The notes beneath the pieces were generated by a model. The model did no database searches. It was given only the letters and a program-made list of their open reading frames with translations, and was not told where the DNA came from. From positions 868,001-932,000 of the forward strand of contig NZ_JBEWCD010000001.1 of assembly GCF_040530035.1 (NCBI RefSeq): 64,000 bases of DNA, in the 5' to 3' direction. Made by a program: the position numbers and the translations under genes. Positions 1 to 9,296 of this stretch are shown piece by piece (positions within the stretch are counted from its first letter, which is position 1; each line of letters starts with the position of its first letter). The DNA comes from Roseibium sp. HPY-6 (GTDB taxonomy: Bacteria; Pseudomonadota; Alphaproteobacteria; Rhizobiales; Stappiaceae).

Positions 1-440
1 CCATTCCCGATGACTACAAGGGATATGCGGCCATCGCAGAAGCGACGGGAACACCGCTTGCGATGGGCGAGAACCTTCATACCATTCACGAGTTCGGCTA
101 CGCACTCGACCAGTCGAAGCTCAGATTCATTCAGCCGGATGCGTCCAATTGCGGAGGCATAACCGGTTTTCTGCAAGCCGCCGCACTGGCCGGACGTCAT
201 GGTGTTCCGGTTTGCAGTCACGGCATGCAGGAATTGCACGTGAGCCTGCTCGCCGGAATTGGCGGTGAAGGCTGGCTCGAAGTTCATTCATTCCCGATCG
301 AAGAATACACAAGTCGGCCATTGGTCGTTGAAAACATGCTGGCCGTCGCGCCGGACGAACCAGGCATAGGTGTCACTTTCGATTGGACAAAACTCGAAAC
401 AGAGGATCTGCTGTCCGCGGGACAGCGGGGAGCGGCATAA
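1..440 (+). CDS. Mandelate racemase/enolase-superfamily dehydratase, C-terminal part
   Basis: The gene starts before the window; the open frame runs from base 3 to a TAA at 438-440 and gives the last 145 residues. It looks like the barrel end of a mandelate racemase/muconate lactonizing enzyme-type protein: the stretch [11 protein letters not shown], then [15 protein letters not shown], then SHGMQELH, which in this family carry metal and acid/base residues late in the TIM barrel. Family members abstract an alpha proton from a carboxylate, usually to dehydrate a sugar acid. The exact substrate cannot be read from this fragment. It lies upstream of a TRAP importer and several oxidoreductases on the same strand, which fits a first catabolic step on the imported acid. 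Confidence 0.8.
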   Translation, partial: IPDDYKGYAAIAEATGTPLAMGENLHTIHEFGYALDQSKLRFIQPDASNCGGITGFLQAAALAGRHGVPVCSHGMQELHVSLLAGIGGEGWLEVHSFPIEEYTSRPLVVENMLAVAPDEPGIGVTFDWTKLETEDLLSAGQRGAA

Positions 441-629
441 TGCGGGTCGGTGCACTCACCTTACCGCGCAACGATTGTCGGAGCCGTCCCGGGAGCGACG
501 GCGAAGGGGGCAAGCAGCTCCGTCATGGCTTTGATGCCAGGCGGAGGTAACGGCTGGAAAACCAGCAAACAGGGCCTTTGGCACGTTAAAGCCGCAGGCC
601 TTTTTGGAGCAACTTGGGAGGAATAAGGT
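441..629. other. Spacer before the TRAP binding-protein gene
   Basis: This 189-base gap holds a 36-codon frame (440-550, plus strand) whose ATG overlaps the preceding TAA as TAATG and follows GGGGAG. It has no recognisable motif and is rich in Arg and Gly, so I do not call it a gene. A clear ribosome binding site GGGAGGA lies just before the ATG at 630. Confidence 0.4.
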
Positions 630-1667
630 ATGCTCAAAAAACTTACGAGGACTATGCTCGCAGGCGTGGCAACAGCCGGTCTTGCGATGACAATGGGCAG
701 TGCGATGGAAGCGAGCGCCCAAGACAGCACGAAGCTGCGCATCCAGACGCACTTCTCCACGGAAACGCTTTCGGGCCAGATGGCGCAGGAATTCATCGAC
801 GACGTCACCGCCATGTCAAACGGTGAAATCGAAATCGAGATGTTCTTCGCGTCTTCCGTCGTGAAGTCCGCCGAAACCTTCGATGCCGCAGCAACGGGAA
901 TTCTCGACTGCGACATGACCGGTGGCGCTTACCAGACCGGCAAGAACCCGGCGTTCCAGTTCGCAGGCGATCTGACCGGTGGCTATCAGAACCCTTATCA
1001 GCAATATGCGTGGCTGCTGCATGGTGGTGGTTATGACAAGCTGAACGAGCTTTACAACGCCAACAACATGGAATTCATCGGCTGGTGGATCCCGGGCCCT
1101 GAGTCCCTGTCCTCGACAAAGTCCTTCAAAGGCGTCGATGACCTGAAGAACTGGAAGTTCCGTTCGCCTCCGGGCGTGATCACGCTGATCTTCGAAAAGC
1201 TCGGTGCATCGCCGATCGTGATGGACTTCAACGAGATCTTCACCGCTCTTGAAACCGGCATCATTGACGGCGCAGACGCTGCCAACATCACCAACAATGT
1301 CGGCCTTGGCCTCTATGACATTGCTACGGAAACCAACTACCCCGGTTTCCACTCCATGCCGGCGGACCACCTTGCCTGCCGCAAGGACGTCTGGGACGCG
1401 ATGCCGGATCACCACAAGGCGATCTTGAAGGTGGGCATGCAGGCACTTGGCCTGAAGAACTCCACCATCAACGAAGTGAAGAACGCCCAGACGGCGAAGG
1501 AACTGCGTGAAAAAGGTATCGCACTGAACACCTGGTCCGAAGAGGATCTGGCCGTTTACCGCCAGGCCGTGCAGGAATCCTGGAAGGAGTTCGCAACGAC
1601 ACCGGAATCCAAGGAACTTCTGGAAAGCCACCTTCAGTTCCTGCGTGACCTGGGCGCAATGCAATAA
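630..1667 (+). CDS. dctP: TRAP transporter solute-binding protein (DctP family)
   Basis: 345 residues, the usual DctP length. Residues 1-30 are a Sec signal peptide (KK..., hydrophobic core, cleavage near ASA-Q). The mature part has DctP hallmarks: SLSSTKSFKGVDDLKNWKFR, a substrate-gating Arg region RSPPGV, and the late segment FTALETGIIDGADAANITNN. It binds a carboxylate-type ligand in the periplasm and hands it to the membrane subunits encoded next. A GGGAGGA ribosome site ends 7 bases before the ATG. A strong hairpin follows the stop, then the small and large TRAP subunits. The ligand is unknown; a sugar acid is the best guess from the neighbouring dehydratase and oxidoreductases. Confidence 0.92.
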   Translation: MLKKLTRTMLAGVATAGLAMTMGSAMEASAQDSTKLRIQTHFSTETLSGQMAQEFIDDVTAMSNGEIEIEMFFASSVVKSAETFDAAATGILDCDMTGGAYQTGKNPAFQFAGDLTGGYQNPYQQYAWLLHGGGYDKLNELYNANNMEFIGWWIPGPESLSSTKSFKGVDDLKNWKFRSPPGVITLIFEKLGASPIVMDFNEIFTALETGIIDGADAANITNNVGLGLYDIATETNYPGFHSMPADHLACRKDVWDAMPDHHKAILKVGMQALGLKNSTINEVKNAQTAKELREKGIALNTWSEEDLAVYRQAVQESWKEFATTPESKELLESHLQFLRDLGAMQ

Positions 1668-1690
1668 GCCACAGGGCTAGCTGAAAAACT

Positions 1691-1720
1691 GTGGCGGCAG
1701 GAGACGCTTCCTGCCGCCAC
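1691..1720 (+). terminator. Intercistronic hairpin after dctP
   Basis: Arms GTGGCGGCAGGA (1691-1702) and TCCTGCCGCCAC (1709-1720) pair perfectly over 12 bp around a six-base loop; the following bases TTTCAACC make only a weak U-tract. Such hairpins commonly partly terminate or protect the binding-protein message so that it exceeds the membrane subunits; that role is inferred. Confidence 0.7.
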
Positions 1721-1924
1721 TTTCAACCTCTCACCTCTTGAGCTGCCACACATATGGCGGCGAACTGCCCGCCTAAGGTCGCCCTGCTGGCGATTAACGG
1801 GACGGCCTGACGCCCTGTGCAGCGTGTTTTGAAGGGGTTGAAACGAGCCGTTGCGAACTGCGACGCGAACGGAATTCAAAAGGGTAATGCACGTGCGGAC
1901 CGGCATGTTTCGATGGGGGAAAAG

Positions 1925-2776
1925 ATGACGGAGAAAAAGTCTGGCGGACTGCGGGAGTGGACGATACCGGTCGCATTCGCGGTTTGCGCGGGTTGGATCA
2001 TCTGGCATGGTCCCGCTTATATTCTCGACTTTTTCCCTCATGCCAGCGAGAGCATGACCGCGCAGATCACCGAATTGCACCAGCGCAAAGACGTTTCGGG
2101 CGGTCTGCCGGGCCTGTTTGGCGGGACGATGGACTTCATCGATTGGGCAGCCCTGCTGCTGCTTCCCATCCTCCTCGTGGTCGGAATGCGCAGCGTTGTT
2201 CACGCCCAGATGGAATATCCCGACTATACCCGGTTTGACTATTTTGCCCTGTTCATCGGCCGCGTTGTCATGTTGCTGATCATCATCATGACCCTGGTGA
2301 TGCTGTACGAGGTATTTCTGCGCTACGTGATCGAAGCGCCGACCTTGTGGGCCAACGAACTGACGCTCTGGATCGCCGGCTTCGTATTCCTGTTGTCAGG
2401 GCTCTATGCGATGCAACAGCGCTGTCACATTCGCATATTCATTCTTTACGACATCCTGCCGAGACCATTGCGGCACGCCTGCGATGTCATATCAGTGGCC
2501 ATGATTTGCCTGTTCGCGTTCTTCCTTGTCTACGGAAGTTACAAACAGGTCTTCGCCATCAAGTTTCACCGTTGGGAAATGTTCGGGACCGCGTTCGATC
2601 CGCCGATCCCTGCGACGATCCAGCCGATGATCCTCGTCGTCGCCGTGCTCGTCGCCATACAAGCCGTCGCCAATCTGATTGCCGACTGGGACAAGCAACC
2701 CACCGAAATGGACGAGCCCGACATCATCGATGAGGAAGAGCTCGAAGCAATCAAGAAAAGCGTGGGTGCAAAGTAA
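1925..2776 (+). CDS. dctQ: TRAP transporter small permease, enlarged DctQ-type subunit
   Basis: Start chosen at ATG 1925 because GGGGGA lies directly upstream; the longer frame from 1817 has no ribosome site and adds 36 residues of non-membrane sequence. The 283-residue product is far longer than the usual 160-190 of DctQ. It has an extra N-terminal helix (about 12-30), a second near 75-95, then the four-helix DctQ core with the typical FLRYVIEAPTLWANELTLWIAGFVFLL-like segment, and an acidic C-terminal tail. It anchors the binding protein to the large permease. Its TGA/TAATG junction with the next gene (2776) indicates translational coupling. Confidence 0.85.
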   Translation: MTEKKSGGLREWTIPVAFAVCAGWIIWHGPAYILDFFPHASESMTAQITELHQRKDVSGGLPGLFGGTMDFIDWAALLLLPILLVVGMRSVVHAQMEYPDYTRFDYFALFIGRVVMLLIIIMTLVMLYEVFLRYVIEAPTLWANELTLWIAGFVFLLSGLYAMQQRCHIRIFILYDILPRPLRHACDVISVAMICLFAFFLVYGSYKQVFAIKFHRWEMFGTAFDPPIPATIQPMILVVAVLVAIQAVANLIADWDKQPTEMDEPDIIDEEELEAIKKSVGAK

Positions 2777-4404
2777 TGGACGTCGGCACGATTTCAATTG
2801 TCCTTGTATTCGGACTTCTTTTTCTGCTCGGCATAGGCATGCCACTCGGCTTTGCGTCGGCCATTTTGGCCGCGCTGGTCATGATCATGAAGTTCGAGCC
2901 CACGCTGCTGACCGACCCGACCAGTTTCGGCACGGGTCTCCTGACCAGCAACCCGGGAACAGGCCCGCTTTATCTGCTGACGCAGAAAATCTTCGACCTG
3001 ATGACGGAATACGTGCTCATATCCGTGCCCCTGTTCATCTTCATGGCAGCGCTTCTGGAACGATCCGGCATTGCCAAGCAGATGTATGACAGTCTCGACT
3101 TCTGGCTCAGCCGGGCGCGCGGAGGTGTTGCAATCGTTACCTCGATCATGGCGGTCCTGATGGCGGCCATGTCGGGTATCATCGGTGGCGAAGTAGTTCT
3201 GCTTGGCCTGATCGCGCTGCCGCAAATGCTCCGTCTCGGCTATAATCAGAACCTTGCGATCGGGACAATCTGTGCTTCCGGTTCGCTTGGCACCATGATC
3301 CCGCCGTCGATCGTTCTGATCATTTACGGTCTCATCACCGAGACATCGATCAAAGCGCTGTTCACAGGTGCCTTCATTCCCGGCTTCATGCTGGCCAGCT
3401 TCATCATGATCTACATTGTTGTGCGCACGCAGCTGGACCCGTCTCAGGCTCCCCTTCCCGAGCCACGCGAAGGCGATCCGGAGGGTGGTGAAAAGCTGCT
3501 GATGTTCGGCGGGTTTGTCAGCGTGGTCGTCTCCGGCGTAATGGCGATCCTGATCGCCCGGATCGCGTTTCTGACGGTGATGGGACGGAACGATCCCTCG
3601 GTTGAGGCCTTCGAGCCACCTCCCCTTGGGATGGTTTCCGACCTGCCCTGGCTGATCGGTATCGGCGCTCTGGCGCTACTGTTCATCTTCCTGGTCGCCG
3701 GACGCCAGCGAACCGCCTCCGGCTGGGAACACGGCAAGGGCCTCGTGCCGCCACTCGCCGTCATCGGTATCGTTCTCGGGTCCATCTATGGCGGTGTCAC
3801 GGGCATTACCGAGGCGGCCGGCATGGGCGCCGTCGCGGTGTTCCTGATCGCCCTCTTCCGGGGCGAAGCATCTGTTGATCTGCTCTGGGTCTCCATGATG
3901 CGCACCCTGCGCTCCACCGGAACAATCATCTGGGTGACCATCGGTGCTGCGACGCTTGCCGGCGCCTACACGCTGGCAGGTGGTCCCACCTATATCGCCC
4001 AGCTCATCATTGGCGCGGAAATGCCGACGATGCTGGTGATCCTCACGATGATGGTCATCCTGCTCTTCATGGGCGCCTTCATGGATTGGGTTGGCATCGT
4101 GCTGCTGATCATCCCTGTGTTCCTGCCGATCGTGAAACGCTTGCCTATCGATGAAATCGGCTTTCTCGGCACCTTGTCACCGCAACATGTTGCGATCTGG
4201 TTCGGTGTTCTGTTCTGCATGAACATGCAGGTCAGTTTCCTCTCTCCACCGTTCGGACCGGCCGCTTTCTATCTGAAATCAGTCGCACCGCCCCACATAT
4301 CGCTGACCGACATTTTCCGAGGATTTCTTCCGTTCATCGGAGTACAATTGGTCGCGCTCGCGGTTCTGCTGATCTGGCCGACTATCGTCACTCTGCTGCT
4401 TTGA
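2776..4404 (+). CDS. dctM: TRAP transporter large permease, enlarged DctM-type subunit
   Basis: 542 residues against about 430 for a standard DctM. The N-terminal half shows the DctM signature around ISVPLFIFMAALLERSGIA and the conserved GSLGTMIPPSIVLIIYG segment; the C-terminal half repeats the pattern with FMGAFMDWVGIVLLIIPVFLPIV. The extra length is a central block (about residues 220-325) with a Pro/Glu-rich loop and added hydrophobic segments. This is the ion-coupled translocation channel of the importer. The enlarged small and large subunits occur together, which points to the TRAP subfamily with extra helices rather than an annotation error. Confidence 0.9.
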   Translation: MDVGTISIVLVFGLLFLLGIGMPLGFASAILAALVMIMKFEPTLLTDPTSFGTGLLTSNPGTGPLYLLTQKIFDLMTEYVLISVPLFIFMAALLERSGIAKQMYDSLDFWLSRARGGVAIVTSIMAVLMAAMSGIIGGEVVLLGLIALPQMLRLGYNQNLAIGTICASGSLGTMIPPSIVLIIYGLITETSIKALFTGAFIPGFMLASFIMIYIVVRTQLDPSQAPLPEPREGDPEGGEKLLMFGGFVSVVVSGVMAILIARIAFLTVMGRNDPSVEAFEPPPLGMVSDLPWLIGIGALALLFIFLVAGRQRTASGWEHGKGLVPPLAVIGIVLGSIYGGVTGITEAAGMGAVAVFLIALFRGEASVDLLWVSMMRTLRSTGTIIWVTIGAATLAGAYTLAGGPTYIAQLIIGAEMPTMLVILTMMVILLFMGAFMDWVGIVLLIIPVFLPIVKRLPIDEIGFLGTLSPQHVAIWFGVLFCMNMQVSFLSPPFGPAAFYLKSVAPPHISLTDIFRGFLPFIGVQLVALAVLLIWPTIVTLLL

Positions 4405-4415
4405 GGACTGATACC

Positions 4416-5363
4416 ATGCTGACGCAAAGCGACATCGAACTGTTTCAGAAGCAAGGTTATCTCGTCGTGGAGGATTTGCTCGACGACAAAGCTCTGAACA
4501 GGGTCCGCGACGAATACGGCGACCTGATGAACGATCTCTACGATCGGTGGCTGAAAGAGGGAAAGGTTCCCGAGCCGACTGCGGAGATGGGCTTCTGGGA
4601 AAAGCTGGACCATTGCTTTCGAGGCGGGTTCGACTGGTACCAGCCCTTCGATATCAGCCTGCCCCATGACGGCATCACCGACGAAACGCCAATGCATTTC
4701 GGGCCCGCGGTTTTTCAAATGGCAACCAACAAGAACATTCTGGATTGCGTGGAGGCTCTCATCGGTCCGGAGATTTCGTCCAACCCGATCCAGCACGTTC
4801 GGATCAAACCGCCACAGCGCGCCGTGGACGCATCGGAAAGCCGGGCACATGTGATCGCAACCGACTGGCATCAGGATCAGGGTGTCACCTTACAGGAGGC
4901 AGATGACACGACTTTCGTGACTGTATGGTTGGCAATCACCGACGCAACCGTCGAAAACGGTTGTCTCCAGGTTGCTTCAGGCAATTATGACGAGATGCTG
5001 CCGCACTGCTCCAGGTCCCAGGTTGGCATCGCCGAAAAGTTCCTGCCCAAGGAAAACGCGGTTCCGGCCCCGGTGAAGGCAGGTGGTGCGATCATATTCC
5101 ACCCGTTGACGCCACACGGGTCGCTCGCCAACAAGAGCGACGGCTACCGATGGTCGTTCGACCTGCGTTATCACGTGACGGGACAACCTTCAGGACGCAG
5201 TCACTTTCCAGAATTTGTCGCTCGCTCCCGCAAGCATCCCGAAAAAGAACTTAAGGATTGGCGTGTCTGGCGCAAAATGTGGGAGGACACCCGTCACCAC
5301 CTGGCGCATAGTGACCATATTCCGCAGCACCGCTGGGGTAACGACGCACCTTATTGCGCCTAA
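4416..5363 (+). CDS. Phytanoyl-CoA dioxygenase (PhyH) family Fe(II)/2-oxoglutarate oxygenase
   Basis: Start at ATG 4416, with TGAGG (4402-4406) as ribosome site overlapping the stop of dctM; an in-frame TTG at 4401 is less likely. The 315-residue protein carries the non-haem iron triad: His and Asp in WHQDQG near residue 150 and the distal His in LTPHGSLANKS, followed by the 2-oxoglutarate-binding Arg region WSFDLRYH. PhyH enzymes hydroxylate or oxidatively cleave small substrates using O2 and 2-oxoglutarate. Position inside a TRAP/oxidoreductase operon suggests it acts on the imported compound; the actual substrate is unknown. Confidence 0.88.
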   Translation: MLTQSDIELFQKQGYLVVEDLLDDKALNRVRDEYGDLMNDLYDRWLKEGKVPEPTAEMGFWEKLDHCFRGGFDWYQPFDISLPHDGITDETPMHFGPAVFQMATNKNILDCVEALIGPEISSNPIQHVRIKPPQRAVDASESRAHVIATDWHQDQGVTLQEADDTTFVTVWLAITDATVENGCLQVASGNYDEMLPHCSRSQVGIAEKFLPKENAVPAPVKAGGAIIFHPLTPHGSLANKSDGYRWSFDLRYHVTGQPSGRSHFPEFVARSRKHPEKELKDWRVWRKMWEDTRHHLAHSDHIPQHRWGNDAPYCA

Positions 5364-5402
5364 GCCGATCACGACCGAAACGACGCACCCTGGAGTCGGG
5401 CA

Positions 5403-6485
5403 TTGCACAACCGGACTGATCCCATTCGTCTTGCCGTAATCGGGGCAGGTCTCGTAGGACAGCGTCACGCGCGCAATGCCGCTGCGCATCCTGACTTTGA
5501 GATCGCGTGGATTGTCGATCCGGACCCGACGCGTCAACTGCTCGCCGACGAGCTTGGATGCCGTCTTGCGAAACGTCTGGAGGATGTCCCGGCAAAGGAC
5601 TGCGCAGCCGCCATCGTTGCAACACCCAATGCAGATCATTTGCCGACCGGATTGAAGTGTCTTGACCGGAATTGGTCCACTTTGGTCGAAAAACCGGTCG
5701 CAGATACAGTCGACAATGGTGAGAGACTGGTCGCTGCATTCGAAGCGCGCAGGCTCCCGCTTCTGGTCGGCCATCATCGCCGCTACCATCCGTCCGTCGA
5801 CAAGGCAAAGGAGATTATCAGCTCGCAGACACTCGGCACGCCGGTCTCTGCGTCGCTGATCTGGGCCGTGCGCAAACCGGACAGTTACTTCGAGGCCGGT
5901 GCCTGGCGCCGTGACAAGGATGGCGGACCGCTCCTTATTAACTTCATCCATGAAGCAGACCTTCTGGTCGGATTGTTCGGTCCGGTTCAGGAAGTACAGG
6001 CCATGGTGTCGAGCCATGCGCGCGGCAGCCTCATCGAAGACAGCGCCGCCATTCTTATGCGCTTTGCAAGCGGTGTGATGGCAACGGTGATGCTTACGGA
6101 TGCCGCATTGACACCGTGGAGTTTTGAAGGCGCGAGCGGCGAGAATCCAACAATCGCGGAAACCGGCGTTTCTTCCTGGCGTATCGGATGCACGGCAGGC
6201 AGCTTTGAATTTCCCGGTCTGCGCATCTGGACGGATGCAAAAGACGCCGAGGGAGACTGGTCGCGGCCACTCAAAGATCATACGGTTCAGGTTGCAAAGG
6301 TTGATCCGCTGCACGAGCAACTGACGCATTTCGCCCAACTCATCAAAGGACATGAGTCAGAGCCTAAAATTTCCGGCCGTGACGGACTTGAGGCCCTTCG
6401 CCTTGTGGAAGCGGTTCGTGCGGCCGCGCAAAGCGGCAGGCCGACCCCGGTCGCCACGACGCAGACCAAAGCTAACGTTGTCTGA
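5403..6485 (+). CDS. Gfo/Idh/MocA family NAD(P)-dependent oxidoreductase
   Basis: 360 residues from a TTG start at 5403, supported by GGAG at 5392-5395; no ATG lies upstream in frame. The Rossmann motif VIGAGLVGQRHARN is at residues 12-25, the family Lys is in LVEKPVAD, and the C-terminal beta-sheet domain begins near HHRRYHPSVDKAKE with the catalytic-region NFIHEADLL. Family members oxidise or reduce a ring or chain hydroxyl of sugars, inositols and related compounds. Only 39 bases separate it from PhyH, and it is followed by another dehydrogenase, so it is probably part of the same catabolic operon. Confidence 0.9.
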   Translation: MHNRTDPIRLAVIGAGLVGQRHARNAAAHPDFEIAWIVDPDPTRQLLADELGCRLAKRLEDVPAKDCAAAIVATPNADHLPTGLKCLDRNWSTLVEKPVADTVDNGERLVAAFEARRLPLLVGHHRRYHPSVDKAKEIISSQTLGTPVSASLIWAVRKPDSYFEAGAWRRDKDGGPLLINFIHEADLLVGLFGPVQEVQAMVSSHARGSLIEDSAAILMRFASGVMATVMLTDAALTPWSFEGASGENPTIAETGVSSWRIGCTAGSFEFPGLRIWTDAKDAEGDWSRPLKDHTVQVAKVDPLHEQLTHFAQLIKGHESEPKISGRDGLEALRLVEAVRAAAQSGRPTPVATTQTKANVV

Positions 6486-6512
6486 ACACTTTATCAGTTG
6501 AGGAACAAAGAC

Positions 6513-7412
6513 ATGACGAAACCGACAATCGGATTTATCGGCATTGGCCTTATGGGCGCGGCGATGTGCAACCGCCTTCTGGACAAGGGATATGGCCTGA
6601 CCATCGTTGCAAACCGCTCCAGGGAACGGGTGGATGCATTGGTCTCCCGCGGTGCCAGCGAAGTGAAAAGTGCCAAAGACGTCGCACTGGCGAGCGACAT
6701 CGTCATGTTATGCGTCGATACCTCGGCCTCCGTGGAAAGCCGCATGTATGGTGATGATGGTGTTATTGCCGGCCTAAGCCAGGACAAGATCGTGATTGAC
6801 TTCGGCACGTCCCTGCCCGCGTCAACGAAAAAAATCGGCGAAGCGGTTTCCGCGGCAAATGCGGTTTATCTTGATTGCCCGATCGGGCGTACCCCGTCTC
6901 ACGCTCTGGAAGGCATGCTCAACCTGATGTGTTCCGGTGACGCGGATGCCTATGCGTGCGTTGAGCCTGTCCTGAAGGATCTCGGCGAGAACGTCTTCCA
7001 TCTCGGCGCGCTTGGAACGGGGCACACGGTCAAGCTGATCAACAACTTCTTCGCGCAGACCGTTGCAAACGGAATGGCCGAAGCCTTCGCGATGGCGGAC
7101 AAGTCCGGCGTTGACCGCCAGAAGGTCTATGACGTGATGGCCGCCGGTCCGCTTCATTCCGGCATGATGGACTTCGTCAAGGCTTACGCGATTGACGGCG
7201 ATCCGAACAAGCTTGCCTTCTCGATCCGCAATGCACGAAAGGACGTTGGCTACTATACCGATATGGCGGAAAGTCTTGGCGTGGAATCGATAATGGCGAA
7301 CGGTGCAAAAACAGCGCTCGACAAATCGATCGAGGCCGGCCGGGGCGATGAATTCGTGCCTCTGCAAGTCGATTTCTTCACCGAGCAATTCAAAACCGGC
7401 GACAAGGGCTAA
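6513..7412 (+). CDS. Beta-hydroxyacid dehydrogenase family protein (HIBADH/GLYR type)
   Basis: Start at ATG 6513 after TTGAGGA; an in-frame TTG at 6498 overlaps that site. The 299-residue protein has the dinucleotide-binding motif GFIGIGLMGAAM at the N-terminus, the substrate loop DCPIGRTPSHALEG and the catalytic Lys in GTGHTVKLINNFF. These are the marks of 3-hydroxyisobutyrate dehydrogenase, tartronate semialdehyde reductase and relatives, which interconvert a beta-hydroxyacid and its semialdehyde with NAD(P). A tartronate-semialdehyde-like role would fit a sugar-acid route, but the substrate cannot be decided from the sequence. Confidence 0.88.
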   Translation: MTKPTIGFIGIGLMGAAMCNRLLDKGYGLTIVANRSRERVDALVSRGASEVKSAKDVALASDIVMLCVDTSASVESRMYGDDGVIAGLSQDKIVIDFGTSLPASTKKIGEAVSAANAVYLDCPIGRTPSHALEGMLNLMCSGDADAYACVEPVLKDLGENVFHLGALGTGHTVKLINNFFAQTVANGMAEAFAMADKSGVDRQKVYDVMAAGPLHSGMMDFVKAYAIDGDPNKLAFSIRNARKDVGYYTDMAESLGVESIMANGAKTALDKSIEAGRGDEFVPLQVDFFTEQFKTGDKG

Positions 7413-7423
7413 GCCCGATCGCA

Positions 7424-8344
7424 ATGGCGCGTTTTGCATCCAGGGCGTTGGAGGACAAGCCGTTCGTCGGCATCCTTCTGATCCTTATCGCAAATTTGAT
7501 GTTTGCCTGTATCGACACGGGCTCGAAATGGCTGGGCGTCCTTGGACTGGGCGCCCTGCAATTGTCGTTCATGCGCTATTTCGGGCACTTTGTGATTTCG
7601 CTGGGTTTGTTTGCCGCCAGTGATTTCGATTTCAGGCAACTCCGCTGTGAGAGGATCTGGCTCGTCGTGTTGCGCGGCGCGCTTCTAACGGCGTCCACCG
7701 TCTTCAACTTCGCTTCGCTGCGCTATCTGCCCCTGACCTTGACATCGACCATCCTGTTTTCAGCCCCGATCATGATCTGTGTGCTGTCCTGGCCGCTGTT
7801 GCGAGAACCCGTCGGGTTGATCCGCTGGTCCGCCGTGGCGCTCGGATTTGCCGGCGTCGCAATCGCGATCCGGCCGTTTGACGATGACTTTCACGTTGCC
7901 GTGCTGCTGTCTTTGTCCGCCGCCTTCTGTTTCGCGCTTTATTCCATCCTGACCCGAAAGCTCGCAGGAACTGTCGCGCCGGACACCATGCAATTCTATA
8001 CGGGTCTCGTTGGTACCTTCGCTCTTGTTCCCTTCGCCATCGCTGAATGGCAGAATCCCGCCACCGGATTTCAGTGGGGCGTCCTGATCGGACTGGGTAT
8101 TCTGGGATGGGTGGGACACCAGTTCCTGACCAACGCGATGAGCCTCGCGCCGGCCAATCTGCTGATGCCTTTCGGCTATGTGTTCATCCTTTACCTGACA
8201 ATCTCAAGCTATCTGGTCTTTGACCAGTTGCCGGACGAATGGACGGTACTTGGAGCGTCCATCATCATTGCGTCCGGTTTGATCATCTTTTACCGGGAAC
8301 GAACGCTCTATGCGCGCCGGAAGACCGCAGAGGCCAAACGCTAG
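7424..8344 (+). CDS. EamA/DMT-family transporter
   Basis: 306 residues forming about ten hydrophobic helices as two EamA repeats (roughly 15-145 and 155-290), with a basic C-terminal tail. Members export or import small metabolites such as amino acids, sugars and nucleotide derivatives; specificity is not predictable. The gene begins 11 bases after the preceding dehydrogenase, so it is the last member of the plus-strand operon before the convergent cluster. Confidence 0.85.
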   Translation: MARFASRALEDKPFVGILLILIANLMFACIDTGSKWLGVLGLGALQLSFMRYFGHFVISLGLFAASDFDFRQLRCERIWLVVLRGALLTASTVFNFASLRYLPLTLTSTILFSAPIMICVLSWPLLREPVGLIRWSAVALGFAGVAIAIRPFDDDFHVAVLLSLSAAFCFALYSILTRKLAGTVAPDTMQFYTGLVGTFALVPFAIAEWQNPATGFQWGVLIGLGILGWVGHQFLTNAMSLAPANLLMPFGYVFILYLTISSYLVFDQLPDEWTVLGASIIIASGLIIFYRERTLYARRKTAEAKR

Positions 8345-8369
8345 CGGGCCGAAAAACCGAGGTAAACGC

Positions 8370-9296
8370 TTATTTGACCCCATTTACATTCAGATAGATT
8401 GAATAGAGCGAACTTGTTCCGGCAATGAACAGCCGGTTCAGTTTCGGGCCACCGAAACAGACGTTGCCGACCAGCTCCGGAATACGCACCTTTCCGATCA
8501 GAACGCCTTCGCCATTGATACAATGAACGCCATCTGCCGCTGAGCTCCAGATCCTTCCCTCGCGGTCAAAGCGGAAACCGTCGAAAATTCCGGCCGTGCA
8601 TCTTGCGAAAACACTACGATCTCCGAGGGATTTTCCATCTGCACCTACTTTGAACTTTTCGATATGGGCCGGGCCATCCTCATCGTGCGTTATGCCGGTG
8701 TCGGACACATAGAGCCAGTTTTCGTCCGCGGAAAAAGCAAGGCCGTTCGGCTTGAAGAAGTCGGACGCGACCATATCGACACTGCCGGTTTCCGGATCAG
8801 CCCGGTAGACGTTGCAGGCTCCTATCTCACTCTCCGCGCGATCGCCTTCATAGTCCATCAAAATGCCGTAGGAAGGGTCGGTGAACCAGACGGATCCGTC
8901 GGACTTCACAACGACGTCGTTTGGCGAATTCAGCCTCTTGCCGTTCCAATGGGACGCAATCACCGAGACAGAACCGTCATGTTCCGTTCGTGTCACACGG
9001 CGGGTCAGGTGTTCACAGGTAACGAGACGACCCTGGGTATCCACCGTATTGCCATTGGCATTGTTCGACCCGCTGCGAAACTCCGAAACGGAGCCGTCTG
9101 TTTCGTCCCAGCGCATGATGCGGTTATTGGGGATATCCGACCAGACAACATAGCGCCCGGCAGGAAACCAGGCGGGCCCTTCGGACCAGCGCGCACCCGT
9201 CCACAGACGCTCAACCCGGGCATGCCCTACAAAACAAGCTTCAAACTCCGGCTCGATAACTTCAAAGCCGGTTCCTTCCAAAACGCCAAACATCAC
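8370..9296 (-). CDS. SMP-30/gluconolactonase family protein
   Basis: 308-residue beta-propeller hydrolase of the SMP-30/gluconolaconase/LRE family. The three metal ligands can be recognised: Glu in WSEGPAWFP, Asn in LNSPNDVVV and Asp in LYVSDTGITH. These enzymes open sugar lactones such as D-glucono-1,5-lactone, using a divalent cation. The start (ATG at 9296) overlaps the end of the cytochrome b561-like gene, so the two are translationally coupled, and it closes a six-gene sugar ABC operon. A lactonase here suggests that the imported sugar is oxidised to a lactone first. Confidence 0.88.
   Translation of the reverse strand: MMFGVLEGTGFEVIEPEFEACFVGHARVERLWTGARWSEGPAWFPAGRYVVWSDIPNNRIMRWDETDGSVSEFRSGSNNANGNTVDTQGRLVTCEHLTRRVTRTEHDGSVSVIASHWNGKRLNSPNDVVVKSDGSVWFTDPSYGILMDYEGDRAESEIGACNVYRADPETGSVDMVASDFFKPNGLAFSADENWLYVSDTGITHDEDGPAHIEKFKVGADGKSLGDRSVFARCTAGIFDGFRFDREGRIWSSAADGVHCINGEGVLIGKVRIPELVGNVCFGGPKLNRLFIAGTSSLYSIYLNVNGVK

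Noticed and set aside
816..1664. Minus-strand 282-codon frame opposite dctP
   Set aside because: It is the antisense shadow of a well-supported DctP gene and shows no motif or ribosome site.
5190..6353. Minus-strand 387-codon frame
   Set aside because: It lies opposite the Gfo/Idh/MocA gene, is Cys/His/Arg-rich in a random way and has no family features.
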